NCBI RefSeq assembly: GCF_004364435.1
Contig: NZ_SOCT01000006.1
Location: forward strand, 1 to 64,000
Length of the DNA: 64,000 nucleotides
DNA from: Pseudomonas sp. LP_7_YM
GTDB taxonomy: Bacteria; Pseudomonadota; Gammaproteobacteria; Pseudomonadales; Pseudomonadaceae
Direction of reading: 5' to 3'
The notes under the pieces are model-generated. The model searched no databases. It was not told where the DNA came from and was given only the letters and a program-made list of their open reading frames with translations. Every line of letters starts with the position of its first letter. The stretch's first letter is position 1. Positions 9,765 to 19,643 of this stretch are shown one piece after another. Made by a program: the position numbers and the translations under genes.

Positions 9765-11369
9765 TTACCCCGGCGTACGCGCTGGTGGGGGAGTCTGCGC
9801 AGGTTGCCCTGTCGCACATATCCCGCTGACCCGCCAGCTGCGCCATAGGGCCAGTGTCATCAGCAGGCTGACCGCGGCCCACGCCAGCGCCTGCGGGTTA
9901 CTCAAGCCTTCGCGCAGCAGTTGAGGGATGATTCCGGCGCCGACGATGAACGCCAGCAGCGCAACCTCGCGACGAGGGACGCGGACCGGCCTGAACAGGT
10001 AGAAAAGCGCAGGTAACCATAAGGTAGGCGTTGCAAAGCTGCGATAGCGCGGATCAAACACCATTGCCAGCATCATCACCGCTGCTGCGAAACCTGCCGC
10101 GCTCAGCCACCAGCCCGCACGGCGCTCGAACCAGCCGAATGCCCGGCCACGCCACCCCTGCCGGGCAGACAGCATTAACGCCGCATGGGCCAGCACCAGC
10201 AGGTTCAGTACGACCAAGGCAGCAGCCCATGCGTATTCTCCGTAGAAACGGCTGGTCACGCGGGCCAATTCGCCCCAAGTGCCGATGCAGCAACCGCCGA
10301 AGACACCGAGCAACGGTATGACCATCGCACTGCGCGTCTGAGTGACACGTCCAGCCAGTGCCAGTGTCAGCAGGCTGATCACGCCACCCACCGATAGCCA
10401 GAAAGGCCAGTAAGGCAGGTTCGACACGGGACCGGCCAACACGCCTTTGTCCTGGCGATCGGCGTCGAACAGTCCCCAGTAGCCGCCCACCGCGCCTTCG
10501 GATGCGCGTTTCCATGGCTGGTCGAACGCTTCAATGAGGTTGTAACGCCAACCGTTCTGCTCGGCCATGGTGACAAAACCGCGAATGAACTTCGCTTCGT
10601 TGACGCGGCTGGGCAGGGCGGTTTTACGTTGACGCCCTTCGCTGGGCCAGCCGGTTTCGCCGATCAGAATGTCTTTGGGGGCGAATTGGTTGCCGAAGGT
10701 CCGGCGGATCTGAGCAACGTGCGCCAGCGCGTCGTTGATGCCCTTGGGGTCATCTTCCCAATAGGGCAGCAGATGGATCGTCAGAAAGTCCACAGCCGAT
10801 GCGACTTCCGGGTACTGCAACCAGTACTCCCAAACATCGGCGTAGGTCACTGGCTGTTCAACCTGGGCCTTTACCTGACGTATCAGTTTGGCCAATTGCG
10901 GGCCTGTCACTTCTTTACGTAACAGGGTTTCATTCCCCACGATCACAGCGGTGACTACCTCCGGGTAAGCATTGGCGGCCTTGATCAGTGCATTGACTTC
11001 CTTGGCCGTGTCCACCGGGTTGGCGTTGACCCAAGCACCCAGCATCAGCTTCAGACCATGTTTGCGCGCCAGTTCGGGAATCGCTTCCAGCCCGGTCATT
11101 GAGTAAGTGCGAATGCAGTCAAAGCGCGTCGCCAGCAATGCCAGATCAGCATCTATCCGCGCCGGACGCAGGGTGAAGGGCTGATCAAAAGGCGACTGGT
11201 CCTTATCGAACGGCGTGTAAGACGCGCATTGCAGCTTGTGAGTCGGCGTCGCGGCGTCCGGCAGCACCACCGGTCTGCCAAGGCCATACCAATAGCCGCA
11301 CAAGGCGATCAAAGCGATCAGGCAAGAGAAGAGGTAAGTCAAAACAGGGGAGCGAGAAGGGCCGGGCAT
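9765..11369 (-). CDS. Membrane GH17 beta-glucan glycosidase/transglycosylase
   Basis: 534 residues: N-terminal membrane anchor (about 10-30), a periplasmic glycoside hydrolase 17 domain (about 45-310), then a C-terminal multi-spanning membrane domain (about 325-515, roughly six spans). Catalytic residues are visible: Glu147 in IVGNETL (acid/base) and Glu238 in IGETGWPSEG (nucleophile). Homologues are often called beta-(1-6) glucan synthase, but a synthase-type GT2 domain is absent. A role in remodelling periplasmic or cyclic beta-glucans, as for the GH17 part of NdvB, is the likeliest. Single gene, no operon partners. Confidence 0.82.
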   Translation of the reverse strand: MPGPSRSPVLTYLFSCLIALIALCGYWYGLGRPVVLPDAATPTHKLQCASYTPFDKDQSPFDQPFTLRPARIDADLALLATRFDCIRTYSMTGLEAIPELARKHGLKLMLGAWVNANPVDTAKEVNALIKAANAYPEVVTAVIVGNETLLRKEVTGPQLAKLIRQVKAQVEQPVTYADVWEYWLQYPEVASAVDFLTIHLLPYWEDDPKGINDALAHVAQIRRTFGNQFAPKDILIGETGWPSEGRQRKTALPSRVNEAKFIRGFVTMAEQNGWRYNLIEAFDQPWKRASEGAVGGYWGLFDADRQDKGVLAGPVSNLPYWPFWLSVGGVISLLTLALAGRVTQTRSAMVIPLLGVFGGCCIGTWGELARVTSRFYGEYAWAAALVVLNLLVLAHAALMLSARQGWRGRAFGWFERRAGWWLSAAGFAAAVMMLAMVFDPRYRSFATPTLWLPALFYLFRPVRVPRREVALLAFIVGAGIIPQLLREGLSNPQALAWAAVSLLMTLALWRSWRVSGICATGQPAQTPPPARTPG

Positions 11370-11788
11370 GATCGAGCCAAAGTAGGGCAGATGGCCCGCA
11401 TCTTAGCTCAGGAACGGCCATTATCTATAAGCCTCAAGCTGCAAGTCGCTGCGCGGTGATTCTGCTGTTACCTGCAGTTCGCCACTCAAAACTCGCAGCT
11501 GACGTTAAAGCATGCAATTTCCGGACGGATTGCGGCTTTTTTACGACCTGTCTGTCGCTGATGGCCCGGTGATGTCGTTTACCGCTGTCTGAGTGTCGTT
11601 GACAGGAAAGGCACGCGCTCGGCAGGGGTTGATGATCGGTTGGTCAACGCGGTTAATGATGCTGCGTCGGCACATGGTTGAAGCGTGGAAGTCGGGCGGC
11701 GCGCCAAATATGGGCGTGAGCTGTGGGCTTAAAAAAACGTTAACGATACCCGACCGCCGTCGGGTGCAGGACTACCGGGGAAGTAACG
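11370..11788. other. Intergenic region between GH17 gene and betX
   Basis: 419 bp holding the divergent promoters of the GH17 gene and betX. No coding sequence, terminator or recognisable operator was identified by eye. Confidence 0.4.
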
Positions 11789-12646
11789 ATGAAAATGCGA
11801 AATATCCTGGGTGCGGGGGCCGCTCTGGCGCTTGCCATCAGTTCCACGCTGGCCCTTGCCGCCGACAAACCCGAGTTGAGTATCGGCTATGTGGATGGCT
11901 GGTCTGACAGCGTCGCGACCACCAACGTGGCTGCTGAAGTGATCAAGGAGAAACTGGGCTACCCCGTGAAACTGCAAGCGGTGGCCGCTGGAATCATGTG
12001 GCAGGGTGTGGCCACCGGCAAACTGGACATGATGCTTTCCGCCTGGCTGCCTGTGACCCATGGCGAGTATTGGGAAAAGAACAAGGACAAGGTCACCGAC
12101 TACGGCCCTAACTTCAAGGACGCCAAAATCGGGTTGATCGTGCCTGAGTACGTGAAAGCCAACTCGGTCGCCGATCTGAAAACCGACGACACCTTCAAGA
12201 AGAAAATCGTCGGCATCGACGCCGGCTCAGGCGTCATGATCAAGACGGATCAGGCCATCAAGGATTACGGGCTGGATGGCTACAAACTTCAGGCAAGTTC
12301 CGGCGCCGGCATGATTGCCGAGCTGACTCGCGCCGAGAACAAGAAAGAGTCCATTGCCGTGACCGGTTGGGTGCCGCACTGGATGTTCGCCAAATGGAAA
12401 CTCAAATTCCTGGAAGACCCAAAGGGCGTCTACGGTGCAGCTGAAACCGTGGACAACGTCGGGAGCAAGGATCTGGCAACCAAGGCCCCGGAAGTCGTCG
12501 AATTCCTGAAAAAGTTCCAGTGGAGCAGCAAGGACGAAATCGGCGAAGTCATGCTCGCTATCCAGGATGGCGCCAAACCTGAAGCCGCCGCCAAGGATTG
12601 GGTCGCCAAGCACCCGGATCGGGTCAAGGAGTGGACCGGTAAATAA
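11789..12646 (+). CDS. betX: Glycine betaine ABC transporter substrate-binding protein (BetX-like)
   Basis: Periplasmic binding protein of the OpuAC family, 285 residues, signal peptide cleaved near ALA/ADK (about residue 25). Several tryptophans that could form the aromatic cage for the quaternary amine are visible (GYVDGWSD, SAWLPVTHGEYW, VTGWVPHWMF). No ATPase or permease gene is adjacent, so it is an orphan binding protein. Established work in Pseudomonas shows orphan betaine-binding proteins such as BetX delivering ligand to the CbcWV core transporter. Position just upstream of yjcH-actP matches P. aeruginosa PA3236-PA3234. A terminator follows at once. Confidence 0.88.
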   Translation: MKMRNILGAGAALALAISSTLALAADKPELSIGYVDGWSDSVATTNVAAEVIKEKLGYPVKLQAVAAGIMWQGVATGKLDMMLSAWLPVTHGEYWEKNKDKVTDYGPNFKDAKIGLIVPEYVKANSVADLKTDDTFKKKIVGIDAGSGVMIKTDQAIKDYGLDGYKLQASSGAGMIAELTRAENKKESIAVTGWVPHWMFAKWKLKFLEDPKGVYGAAETVDNVGSKDLATKAPEVVEFLKKFQWSSKDEIGEVMLAIQDGAKPEAAAKDWVAKHPDRVKEWTGK

Positions 12647-12675
12647 GCTGCAATAAATACGCAGCGTTTCAAAAT

Positions 12676-12709
12676 GCCGCCTGGTGAGCGATTGCCAGGC
12701 GGCTTTTTG
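12676..12709 (+). terminator. Rho-independent terminator after betX
   Basis: GCCGCCTGG / CCAGGCGGC perfect 9-bp stem followed by TTTTT, 29 bp after the betX stop. Confidence 0.9.
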
Positions 12710-12915
12710 TTGGCTGATATAAGCGCCGGTTGCAGGACCGGCTTGTTACCACGCTTGATTGGCAGAGGTACTCCTGCGCTTTTACTTGCTTGATAGAAGC
12801 GCAATTTCGCGCACATCAACTAATGTCGTTCTAATACTAAGGTCGTCTGGAGCCCGCTTGGAAGCCGACTAAAGTGCAACACGTGACATCCATCTGTGCT
12901 GCGAGGACAAAAACA

Positions 12916-13227
12916 ATGAACGACAGCATTTACCTCTCGATTCAGAACAGCCCCCGTTTCAAGGAGCTGGTCTCGAAAAGGGAACGATTCGCCTGGACTC
13001 TCTCGGCGATCATGCTTGGACTGTATGCCGCATTCATTCTTCTGATTGCGTATGGGCCTCAGATTCTTGGCGCCAAACTCAGCGTCACATCATCAATCAC
13101 CTGGGGAATGCCAATCGGCGTAGGACTGATCATCTCGGCCTTCGTGCTGACTGCCATCTATGTTCGTCGTGCGAACGGCGAATTCGATGAGCTGAATAAC
13201 GCGATCCTGAAGGAGGCCCAGCAATGA
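12916..13227 (+). CDS. yjcH: DUF485 membrane protein YjcH
   Basis: 103-residue inner membrane protein with two membrane spans (about 25-47 and 58-82) of the DUF485 family, which is almost always encoded with the acetate/cation symporter ActP. Start ATG 12916, with GCGAGGAC upstream. Its last four bases overlap the actP start (ATGA), so translation is coupled. It may assist or regulate ActP; the exact role is not established. Confidence 0.9.
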   Translation: MNDSIYLSIQNSPRFKELVSKRERFAWTLSAIMLGLYAAFILLIAYGPQILGAKLSVTSSITWGMPIGVGLIISAFVLTAIYVRRANGEFDELNNAILKEAQQ

Positions 13228-14882
13228 GCCGGCGCCTCTTTGCAGCTCTCGGCCTTGCGGCTTTCGCACCGACACTCTGGGCGGCGGATGCCCTGACCGG
13301 CCCGGTGCAGAAACAACCACTCAATGTCGCCGCGATCATCATGTTCGTGGTCTTTGTCGGGTTTACGCTGTGTGTCACCTATTGGGCGGCCAAGAAAAAC
13401 AAATCGGCAGCGGATTACTACGCCGCTGGCGGCAAGATCACCGGTTTCCAGAACGGCCTTGCCATCGCCGGTGACTACATGTCGGCAGCGTCTTTCCTGG
13501 GCATCTCGGCCCTGGTGTACGCCTCCGGTTATGACGGTCTGATCTACTCCATCGGCTTTTTGGTGGGCTGGCCGATCATTCTGTTCCTGATCGCCGAACG
13601 TCTGCGCAATCTGGGCAAATACACCTTCGCCGACGTGGCTTCGTACCGCTTGAAGCAAAAGGAAATTCGCACCCTGTCCGCTTGCGGTTCGCTGGTGGTG
13701 GTGGCGTTTTACCTGATCGCGCAAATGGTCGGTGCCGGCAAGCTGATCCAGTTGCTGTTCGGCCTGGACTACAGCGTTGCAGTGGTACTGGTCGGCATTC
13801 TGATGTGTCTGTACGTGTTGTTCGGCGGCATGCTGGCGACCACCTGGGTGCAGATCATCAAGGCGGTTCTATTGTTGGCCGGCGCGACGTTCATGGCTTT
13901 CATGGTCATGAAACACGTCAACTTCGACTTCAACGTGCTGTTCTCCGAAGCGGTGAAGGTTCATCCCAAAGGTGAAGCCATCATGAGCCCGGGCGGGCTG
14001 GTGAAGGATCCGATTTCGGCGTTCTCCCTGGGCCTGGCGCTGATGTTTGGCACGGCCGGTTTGCCGCACATCCTGATGCGCTTCTTCACCGTGAGCGATG
14101 CCAAGGAAGCGCGTAAATCGGTTCTGTATGCGACCGGCTTCATCGGCTACTTCTACATCCTGACGTTCATCATCGGCTTCGGCGCTATCCTGCTGGTCAG
14201 CACCAATCCGGCGTTCAAGGATGCGGCAGGCGCGCTGCTGGGTGGTAACAACATGGCAGCGGTGCATCTGGCCAATGCCGTGGGTGGCAGTCTGTTCCTC
14301 GGCTTCATCTCGGCGGTGGCGTTCGCGACCATTCTAGCGGTGGTGGCCGGTCTGACCCTGGCCGGCGCTTCGGCGGTGTCTCACGACCTGTACGCCAGTG
14401 TGATCAAGGCCGGTAAAGCCAACGAAAAAGATGAGATTCGCGTGTCGAAGTACACCACTGTCGCGCTGGCGATCGTCGCGATCCTGTTGGGTATTGCGTT
14501 TGAAAGCCAGAACATCGCGTTCATGGTCGGCCTGGCGTTCTCCATCGCGGCGAGTTGCAACTTCCCCGTATTGTTGCTCTCGATGTACTGGAAAAACCTC
14601 ACCACCCGTGGCGCCATGATCGGCGGCTGGATGGGCTTGATCAGCGCGGTGGTGCTGATGATTCTCGGCCCAACCATCTGGGTGCAGATTCTGCATCACG
14701 AGAAGGCGATCTTCCCGTATGAGTACCCTGCATTCTTCTCGATCATCATTGCGTTCGTCGGGATCTGGTTCTTCTCGGTGACCGATAAGTCCAAAGCAGC
14801 GGAAGGTGAGCGTGCGTTGTTCTTCCCGCAGTTCGTGCGTTCGCAGACTGGGCTTGGGGCCAGTGGCGCGGTTTCGCATTGA
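13224..14882 (+). CDS. actP: Acetate/monocarboxylate sodium symporter ActP
   Basis: 552-residue sodium:solute symporter family protein with a cleavable-type N-terminus and about 13 membrane spans. Family regions include [32 protein letters not shown] and the [16 protein letters not shown] segment seen here as [16 protein letters not shown]. ActP imports acetate and in some bacteria glycolate or pyruvate. It is the second gene of the yjcH-actP operon, which in pseudomonads responds to carbon-scavenging two-component systems. It ends at a terminator. Confidence 0.93.
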   Translation: MSRRLFAALGLAAFAPTLWAADALTGPVQKQPLNVAAIIMFVVFVGFTLCVTYWAAKKNKSAADYYAAGGKITGFQNGLAIAGDYMSAASFLGISALVYASGYDGLIYSIGFLVGWPIILFLIAERLRNLGKYTFADVASYRLKQKEIRTLSACGSLVVVAFYLIAQMVGAGKLIQLLFGLDYSVAVVLVGILMCLYVLFGGMLATTWVQIIKAVLLLAGATFMAFMVMKHVNFDFNVLFSEAVKVHPKGEAIMSPGGLVKDPISAFSLGLALMFGTAGLPHILMRFFTVSDAKEARKSVLYATGFIGYFYILTFIIGFGAILLVSTNPAFKDAAGALLGGNNMAAVHLANAVGGSLFLGFISAVAFATILAVVAGLTLAGASAVSHDLYASVIKAGKANEKDEIRVSKYTTVALAIVAILLGIAFESQNIAFMVGLAFSIAASCNFPVLLLSMYWKNLTTRGAMIGGWMGLISAVVLMILGPTIWVQILHHEKAIFPYEYPAFFSIIIAFVGIWFFSVTDKSKAAEGERALFFPQFVRSQTGLGASGAVSH

Positions 14883-14906
14883 TCTGAAGTAGGGGGTTGA
14901 AACGAG

Positions 14907-14933
14907 CGCCCCGATTGAATCGGGGCGTTTTTG
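14907..14933 (+). terminator. Rho-independent terminator after actP
   Basis: 10-bp stem CGCCCCGATT / AATCGGGGCG with a one-base centre plus TTTTT, 24 bp after the actP stop. Confidence 0.9.
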
Positions 14934-15185
14934 TGTCTTGGGGCGAAAATACCCGGACGCCGCAGAACCTTGTGGGAGAGGTCGGAGGTTACGACGGCCG
15001 CGAACGCGGCAGGCCCTTACAGATAAGTTGCCTGATACGCCATATTCGTCTGATCGCGGCCAGCACTGTCGTAATCCCCAGAAGCTGCCACAGGCATATC
15101 GCTGGCGTTCAAACTCAAAGCAAAACCGTGACGGGTGCCACTGGAAATAACGGGCATACGTCCCATATTCAACGCCGGTATGACC
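14934..15185. other. Gene-free stretch between actP and the DUF3309 gene
   Basis: Between two terminators; no coding sequence or RNA gene seen. It includes GC-rich short inverted sequences near 14995-15015 that could be degenerate extragenic repeats. Confidence 0.35.
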
Positions 15186-15188
15186 CAT

Positions 15189-15219
15189 AAAAAAACCCGC
15201 TACAAGAGCGGGTTTTTTA
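15189..15219 (-). terminator. Terminator of the DUF3309 gene (bidirectional shape)
   Basis: AAAAAACCCGCT / AGCGGGTTTTTT stem with a five-base loop. On the minus strand it lies 14 bp beyond the stop at 15233 and ends in a T run; the symmetric A/T tails would also work on the plus strand. Confidence 0.88.
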
Positions 15220-15232
15220 CTGCTGCCGGAAG

Positions 15233-15391
15233 TTACACCCTTCCGAGCAATACCAGAATCAGCAGAATAACCAGAATCGTACCGATGATACCCGACGGAC
15301 CGTAACCCCAACTTCTGGAGTGCGGGAAGATCGGAAGACCGCCAACCAGCAGGAGAATGAGGATGATGATCAGAATAGTGCCGATGCCCAT
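15233..15391 (-). CDS. DUF3309 small membrane protein
   Basis: 52 residues made of two hydrophobic stretches flanking a GGLPIFPHSRSWGYGPSG turn, the hallmark of the DUF3309 family of tiny membrane proteins found widely in proteobacteria. Start at 15391 has AAGGAA about 8 nt upstream. Function unknown; related genes are often stress or stationary-phase induced, which is inference here. The AT-rich upstream region (15392-15600) should hold its promoter. Confidence 0.88.
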   Translation of the reverse strand: MGIGTILIIILILLLVGGLPIFPHSRSWGYGPSGIIGTILVILLILVLLGRV

Positions 15392-15693
15392 GACGAGTTC
15401 CTTCTTGTGTACTTGGTAGATGGCAATGCCGTTCAAGCGTTCGCCAACTTTCTTTAAAAGTTGTGCTGCTTGAATGATCGGACTGTGGTGCTGAACAAAA
15501 GGTTCGGACGAAAGGAAACAAAAACTCACATTTTGAAAAATTTAATTGAAAACAAGGGGTTGTCGATTCATAGAAGCCTGGAAAGACATGATTTCACTTA
15601 GCTTCTTAATCGGAATTAGCTAAACAAAGACGGAACTAAGAATTCTGCAGTGGGTCACCAGAACCCCGCCTGTGGAGTGTCAGGAGGCCAGCT
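15392..15693. other. AT-rich divergent promoter region
   Basis: 302 bp between the DUF3309 and DUF2784 genes, AT-rich around 15525-15640. No gene; expected to carry the two divergent promoters. Confidence 0.4.
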
Positions 15694-16071
15694 ATGCCTT
15701 ATTCCGTTATGGCCGATACCGTGCTCATCTTTCATCTTGCTTTCATTATGTTCGTCATGTTCGGCGCACTTCTGGTTTTAAAGCGGTGGGTCTGGCTCTG
15801 GTTGCATCTTCCGGCGGTGGCCTGGGGCATGGCAGTGGAATTCCTGCATTTGTATTGCCCGCTGACGCCGTTGGAAAACAGCCTACGTATCAAGGCGGGT
15901 ATTGCGGGCTACGAGGGTGATTTCATCGGCCACTACCTGATTGCGCTGATCTATCCTGCAGGTCTCACTCCACAGGTCCAGATCGGGATCGGCGCGCTTG
16001 TGCTGATTGTTAATCTGCTGGCTTACGCGCAGGTCATCAGTCGCTGGCGGGTTCGCCGCAGAGCAGCCTGA
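15694..16071 (+). CDS. DUF2784 inner membrane protein
   Basis: 125 residues with four predicted membrane spans (about 7-25, 30-50, 75-95, 97-115) and the family pattern VEFLHLYCPLTPLEN followed by the YEGDFIGHYL loop. Start ATG 15694 is preceded by CAGGAGG. Function unknown. Monocistronic by spacing. Confidence 0.85.
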   Translation: MPYSVMADTVLIFHLAFIMFVMFGALLVLKRWVWLWLHLPAVAWGMAVEFLHLYCPLTPLENSLRIKAGIAGYEGDFIGHYLIALIYPAGLTPQVQIGIGALVLIVNLLAYAQVISRWRVRRRAA

Positions 16072-16175
16072 GTCGGCGGTTTGCCTGACACATTCAGCGA
16101 GCTGATGAAGGCGCTGTCGGGCGATGTGTCTGTTTACACTCACGCCACTTCCCCGCAATCGACAAGGCAACCGCT

Positions 16176-16985
16176 ATGCACAATCGCATCATGATCACTG
16201 GCGCAGGATCCGGCCTGGGGCGTGAAATGGCACTGCGCTGGGCGCGGGAAGGATGGCGTCTGGCGCTGTCCGACATCAGTGATGGCGGTCTTCAGGAGAC
16301 CTTGAGCGCAGTGCGCGAAGCGGGTGGAGAGGGCTTCATTCAGCGTTGCGATGTACGCGATTACAGCCAACTGACCGCCCTGGCGCAGGCCTGCGAACAA
16401 AAGTTCGGCGGTATCGACATCGTCGTCAACAATGCAGGCGTGGCGTCCGGCGGCTTCTTCGGCGAGTTGTCGCTGGAGGACTGGGACTGGCAGATCGCGA
16501 TCAACCTTATGGGCGTGGTCAAGGGATGCAAGGCTTTCCTGCCCCTGTTGGAACAAAGCAAAGGCAAGATCATCAACATCGCCTCGATGGCGGCCCTGAT
16601 GCAGGGGCCGGCGATGAGCAATTACAACGTTGCCAAGGCGGGCGTTGTGGCGTTGTCCGAGAGCTTGCTGGTCGAGTTGCGGCAGCAGGAGATCGACGTA
16701 CACGTGGTCTGCCCTTCGTTTTTTCAGACCAACCTGCTCGACTCTTTTCGCGGTCCGACCCCAGCGATGAAAGCCCAGGTTGGCAGGTTGCTTGAAAGCT
16801 CGCCCATTACCGCCAGTGACATCGCCGGGTATATCTTCGATCAGGTAGGCAAGTGCGAATTCATGATCCTGCCTCATGAGCAAGGCCGCATGGCGTGGCA
16901 GATCAAGCAGCAGACCCCGCAACTGATCTACGACGAGATGGCTACCATGGCTGACAAGATGCGCGCCAAAGTGAAGGCCAGGTAA
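16176..16985 (+). CDS. SDR family oxidoreductase
   Basis: Short-chain dehydrogenase/reductase, 269 residues. Nucleotide-binding TGAGSGLG lies at residues 8-15, NNAGVA near residue 87, and the catalytic Tyr-X3-Lys is in SNYNVAKAG (about 149-153). The Asp at the end of the second strand (ALSDIS) suggests NAD preference. Substrate not predictable. Start ATG 16176 with AAGG upstream. Confidence 0.88.
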   Translation: MHNRIMITGAGSGLGREMALRWAREGWRLALSDISDGGLQETLSAVREAGGEGFIQRCDVRDYSQLTALAQACEQKFGGIDIVVNNAGVASGGFFGELSLEDWDWQIAINLMGVVKGCKAFLPLLEQSKGKIINIASMAALMQGPAMSNYNVAKAGVVALSESLLVELRQQEIDVHVVCPSFFQTNLLDSFRGPTPAMKAQVGRLLESSPITASDIAGYIFDQVGKCEFMILPHEQGRMAWQIKQQTPQLIYDEMATMADKMRAKVKAR

Positions 16986-17081
16986 GACCAGGATACGTCT
17001 GCTCTCCACGGTGACCGTCATCGCCGGCATTTCTGATAGGGTGGCGCGCACCTTTCCGACCGCCCTTGAAGAGACTTCAAC

Positions 17082-17414
17082 GTGCTCAATTATCTCTGGT
17101 TCTTCCTCGCTGCCCTGTTCGAGATCGCCGGTTGTTATGGTTTCTGGGTGTGGTTGCGGCAAGGCAAAACCGGGCTTTGGGTGATTCCTGCCCTGATCAG
17201 CCTGACGCTGTTTGCCCTGCTGCTGACGCGGGTCGAAGCCACATACGCCGGGCGGGCCTATGCGGCGTACGGCGGGATCTACATCATCGCTTCGATTGCC
17301 TGGCTTGGCCTGATCGAGCGTGTACGACCTCTGACCTCGGACTGGATCGGCGTGGGCTTTTGCGTGATAGGCGCGACCATCATTCTGTTCGGCCCACGTG
17401 GGTCCGTTTCCTGA
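17082..17414 (+). CDS. YnfA family small membrane protein
   Basis: 110-residue UPF0060/YnfA protein with four membrane spans and the conserved [16 protein letters not shown] and [15 protein letters not shown] segments. Structurally allied to small multidrug resistance proteins. Starts with GTG at 17082. Transport activity is inferred from the family only. Confidence 0.9.
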   Translation: MLNYLWFFLAALFEIAGCYGFWVWLRQGKTGLWVIPALISLTLFALLLTRVEATYAGRAYAAYGGIYIIASIAWLGLIERVRPLTSDWIGVGFCVIGATIILFGPRGSVS

Positions 17415-17614
17415 TGACATCACTGCGCAGTACCCTGTGATTCTTGCTCCGGGCTGGCGACATGTAGGGGCGTATTTGACGGCGTGTAGGACGCGTCTGT
17501 CAGCCGTCGCCGATCAGCTTTGAAGGGGAAGACTGATTTGCTTTTAGCGCATTGAAGGATTGGATCCAGCACGGCAACCTGCCTCCTTGGTTATCACCCC
17601 GGGGAGTAGGAAGA

Positions 17615-17812
17615 ATGCTGGTATTGACGCGAGAGATTGGAGAATCATTCACCATTGGTGATGACATCAAGGTGCAGGTTCTCGGCATCACGGGTAATCA
17701 GGTCCGCTTGGGCATCGATGCCCCGCAACACGTGAAGATCCATCGCACGGAAGTCTACAGGCGAATCGCTGCGCGTCTGCAGCAGCTCGCTGCGCAGTCG
17801 TCGACCTCATAG
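17615..17812 (+). CDS. csrA: CsrA/RsmA family RNA-binding regulator (paralogue)
   Basis: 65-residue post-transcriptional regulator that binds GGA motifs near ribosome binding sites. The fold-defining MLVLTREIGESFTIGDDIKV start and VKIHRTEVYRRI, containing the RNA-contacting Arg, are present. It differs from the common RsmA and RsmE sequences (for example VLGITGNQVRLGI), consistent with one of the several CsrA paralogues of the P. syringae group. Start ATG 17615 with GGGAGTAGGAAGA upstream, a GGA-bearing leader that could allow autoregulation. Confidence 0.9.
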   Translation: MLVLTREIGESFTIGDDIKVQVLGITGNQVRLGIDAPQHVKIHRTEVYRRIAARLQQLAAQSSTS

Positions 17813-17843
17813 ATCTGACAGTCGGGGAGCCTGCGAGCAGGGC

Positions 17844-18074
17844 TCATTCGTCGAAATATTCTTTAGGCACTTCGTGCTTGAGCATCAGTTGGCACTGCTG
17901 ACTGTCAAGATCGAAAAAGATGACCGCCTGACCTTTGGCCAATGCATGACGGACCCGCAGCACGCGCGTTTCAAGAGGGGTGTCGTCACCGTTATCGGTG
18001 CCATCGCGGGTCACGAAATCCTCGATAAGACGCGTCAGAGTGTCGGCTTCGAGTTGGTCGTAGGGGATCAGCAT
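17844..18074 (-). CDS. YheU family protein (UPF0270)
   Basis: 76 residues with the UPF0270 signature MLIPYDQLEADTLTRLIEDF and RHALAKGQAVIFFD. Small soluble protein of unknown function. Convergent with csrA; intergenic distance 31 bp. Confidence 0.9.
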   Translation of the reverse strand: MLIPYDQLEADTLTRLIEDFVTRDGTDNGDDTPLETRVLRVRHALAKGQAVIFFDLDSQQCQLMLKHEVPKEYFDE

Positions 18075-18344
18075 GGGGTTCTCGATTATCGCAGTGGGCG
18101 GAGGGCGAGGATGCTAGCGTGGTCAAGGTTGATGGGCCACAGCGGTAGTCAATTTTTCCTACAATGGAACGGGTTCCCGCGTAAGGCCGATACAACGCTT
18201 CCTCTGCGAAGAAGGTGTATCAGGTAACGAATCACGCGACTGACCTGCGGCATTTGCCAACAAGCCAGTTCCTGCATTGGGTCGCGGCGCAATCCATTGC
18301 GTCACGACGTAGCGAGTAGCTCCCGCAGGCCCTGCGCAGGCCTG

Positions 18345-19529
18345 TTACCGCTGTCCTACCAACGTATCCACTGGCGGCACGCGGGTGTCGGTTTCCATCT
18401 GAGTGTCGTGTTCGAGCTGATGACTGAAATTCTCCAGTGACGCATTGGCCGGTTTCGCATCGCTGGCAAACACAGGCGGGCTCATGATGTAGGCGGTCAA
18501 CAGGCGACTGAGCGTACTGAGGCTGTCGATGTGCGTGCGCTCATAGCCATGGGTCGCGTCGCAACCGAACGCCAGTAGCGCCGTGCGAGTGTCGTAGCCT
18601 GCCGTGATCGCCGAGTGCGCATCGCTGTAGTAATAGCGGAACAGGTCACGGCGCACCGAGAGTTCCTTTTCCTGGCCCAGGCGCAACAGGTGTCGGGACA
18701 GGTGATAGTCATATGGCCCGCCGGAATCCTGCATTGCCACGCTGACGGCATGTTCGCTGGAGTGCTGGCCGGGCGCTACCGGCGCGATGTCGATACCGAC
18801 GAATTCGCTGACGTCCCACGGCAGACTGCCTGCCGCGCCGCTCCCGGTTTCTTCGGTAATGGTGAACAGCGGGTGGCAATCGATCAGCGGTTCGGCGCCG
18901 CTTTCGACGATGGCCTTGAGCGCCGCCAGCAGCGCTGCGACCCCGGCTTTATCGTCCAGGTGACGCGCACTGATATGCCCGCTTTCGGTGAACTCAGGCA
19001 GCGGATCGAAGGCGACGAAATCGCCAACGTTGATCCCCAGCGATTCACAATCGGCGCGCGTGGCGCAGTAGGCATCCAGCCGCAGCTCGATGTGATCCCA
19101 ACTGATGGGCATGGTATCGACGGCAGTGTTGAACGCATGCCCGGAAGCCATCAGCGGCAACACGCTTCCGCGAATCACGCCAGTGTCGGTGAACACGCTC
19201 ACGCGGCTGCCTTCAGCAAAACGGCTGGACCAGCAGCCGACCGCCGCCAGGCCCAGACGGCCGTTGTCTTTGACCTCTCGTACACTGGCGCCAATGGTGT
19301 CCAGGTGTGCGGAGACTGCACGGTCGGGGCTGTTCTGCTTGCCTTTCAAGGTGGCGCGGATGGTGCCGCGACGCGTTAGCTCAAAGGGGATGCCCAGCTC
19401 TTCCAGACGTTCGGCAACGTAGCGCACGATGGTGTCGGTAAAGCCGGTGGGACTTGGAATCGCGAGCATTTCCAGCAGGACTTTCTGCAGGTAATTCAGA
19501 TCCGGTTCGAGGATTTTTGCAGCGGTCAT
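18345..19529 (-). CDS. M42-like peptidase of the NAGGN osmoprotectant system
   Basis: 394-residue co-catalytic metallopeptidase homologue always found with NAGGN genes. Metal-ligand regions are visible: SAHLDTIGASV, HLDDKAGVAALL, TITEETGSGAAG and GIDIAPVAPGQ. Start at 19529 is set by GGAG 9 nt upstream (MTAAKILEPDL); a longer open frame upstream has no family similarity. It follows ngg by 114 bp on the same strand. Its role is thought to be turnover or processing of the dipeptide, which is family knowledge rather than something visible here. Confidence 0.9.
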   Translation of the reverse strand: MTAAKILEPDLNYLQKVLLEMLAIPSPTGFTDTIVRYVAERLEELGIPFELTRRGTIRATLKGKQNSPDRAVSAHLDTIGASVREVKDNGRLGLAAVGCWSSRFAEGSRVSVFTDTGVIRGSVLPLMASGHAFNTAVDTMPISWDHIELRLDAYCATRADCESLGINVGDFVAFDPLPEFTESGHISARHLDDKAGVAALLAALKAIVESGAEPLIDCHPLFTITEETGSGAAGSLPWDVSEFVGIDIAPVAPGQHSSEHAVSVAMQDSGGPYDYHLSRHLLRLGQEKELSVRRDLFRYYYSDAHSAITAGYDTRTALLAFGCDATHGYERTHIDSLSTLSRLLTAYIMSPPVFASDAKPANASLENFSHQLEHDTQMETDTRVPPVDTLVGQR

Positions 19530-19643
19530 GAGGGCTCCTGTCGGAGCAGCTACGAGCTTCAGGCTTTGAGCTGCAAGTAAAGTCAAAAGCTGATCCGCGT
19601 GTGACTTCACTTGTCGCTTGCGGCTTGCCACTCGTCACTGCTT

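Noticed and set aside
14334..15521. Minus-strand frame of 395 codons over actP and beyond
   Set aside because: Runs antisense through actP and its terminator and overlaps the DUF3309 gene in another frame; no similarity.
16140..17423. Minus-strand frame of 427 codons over the SDR and YnfA genes
   Set aside because: Antisense shadow of two well-supported genes.
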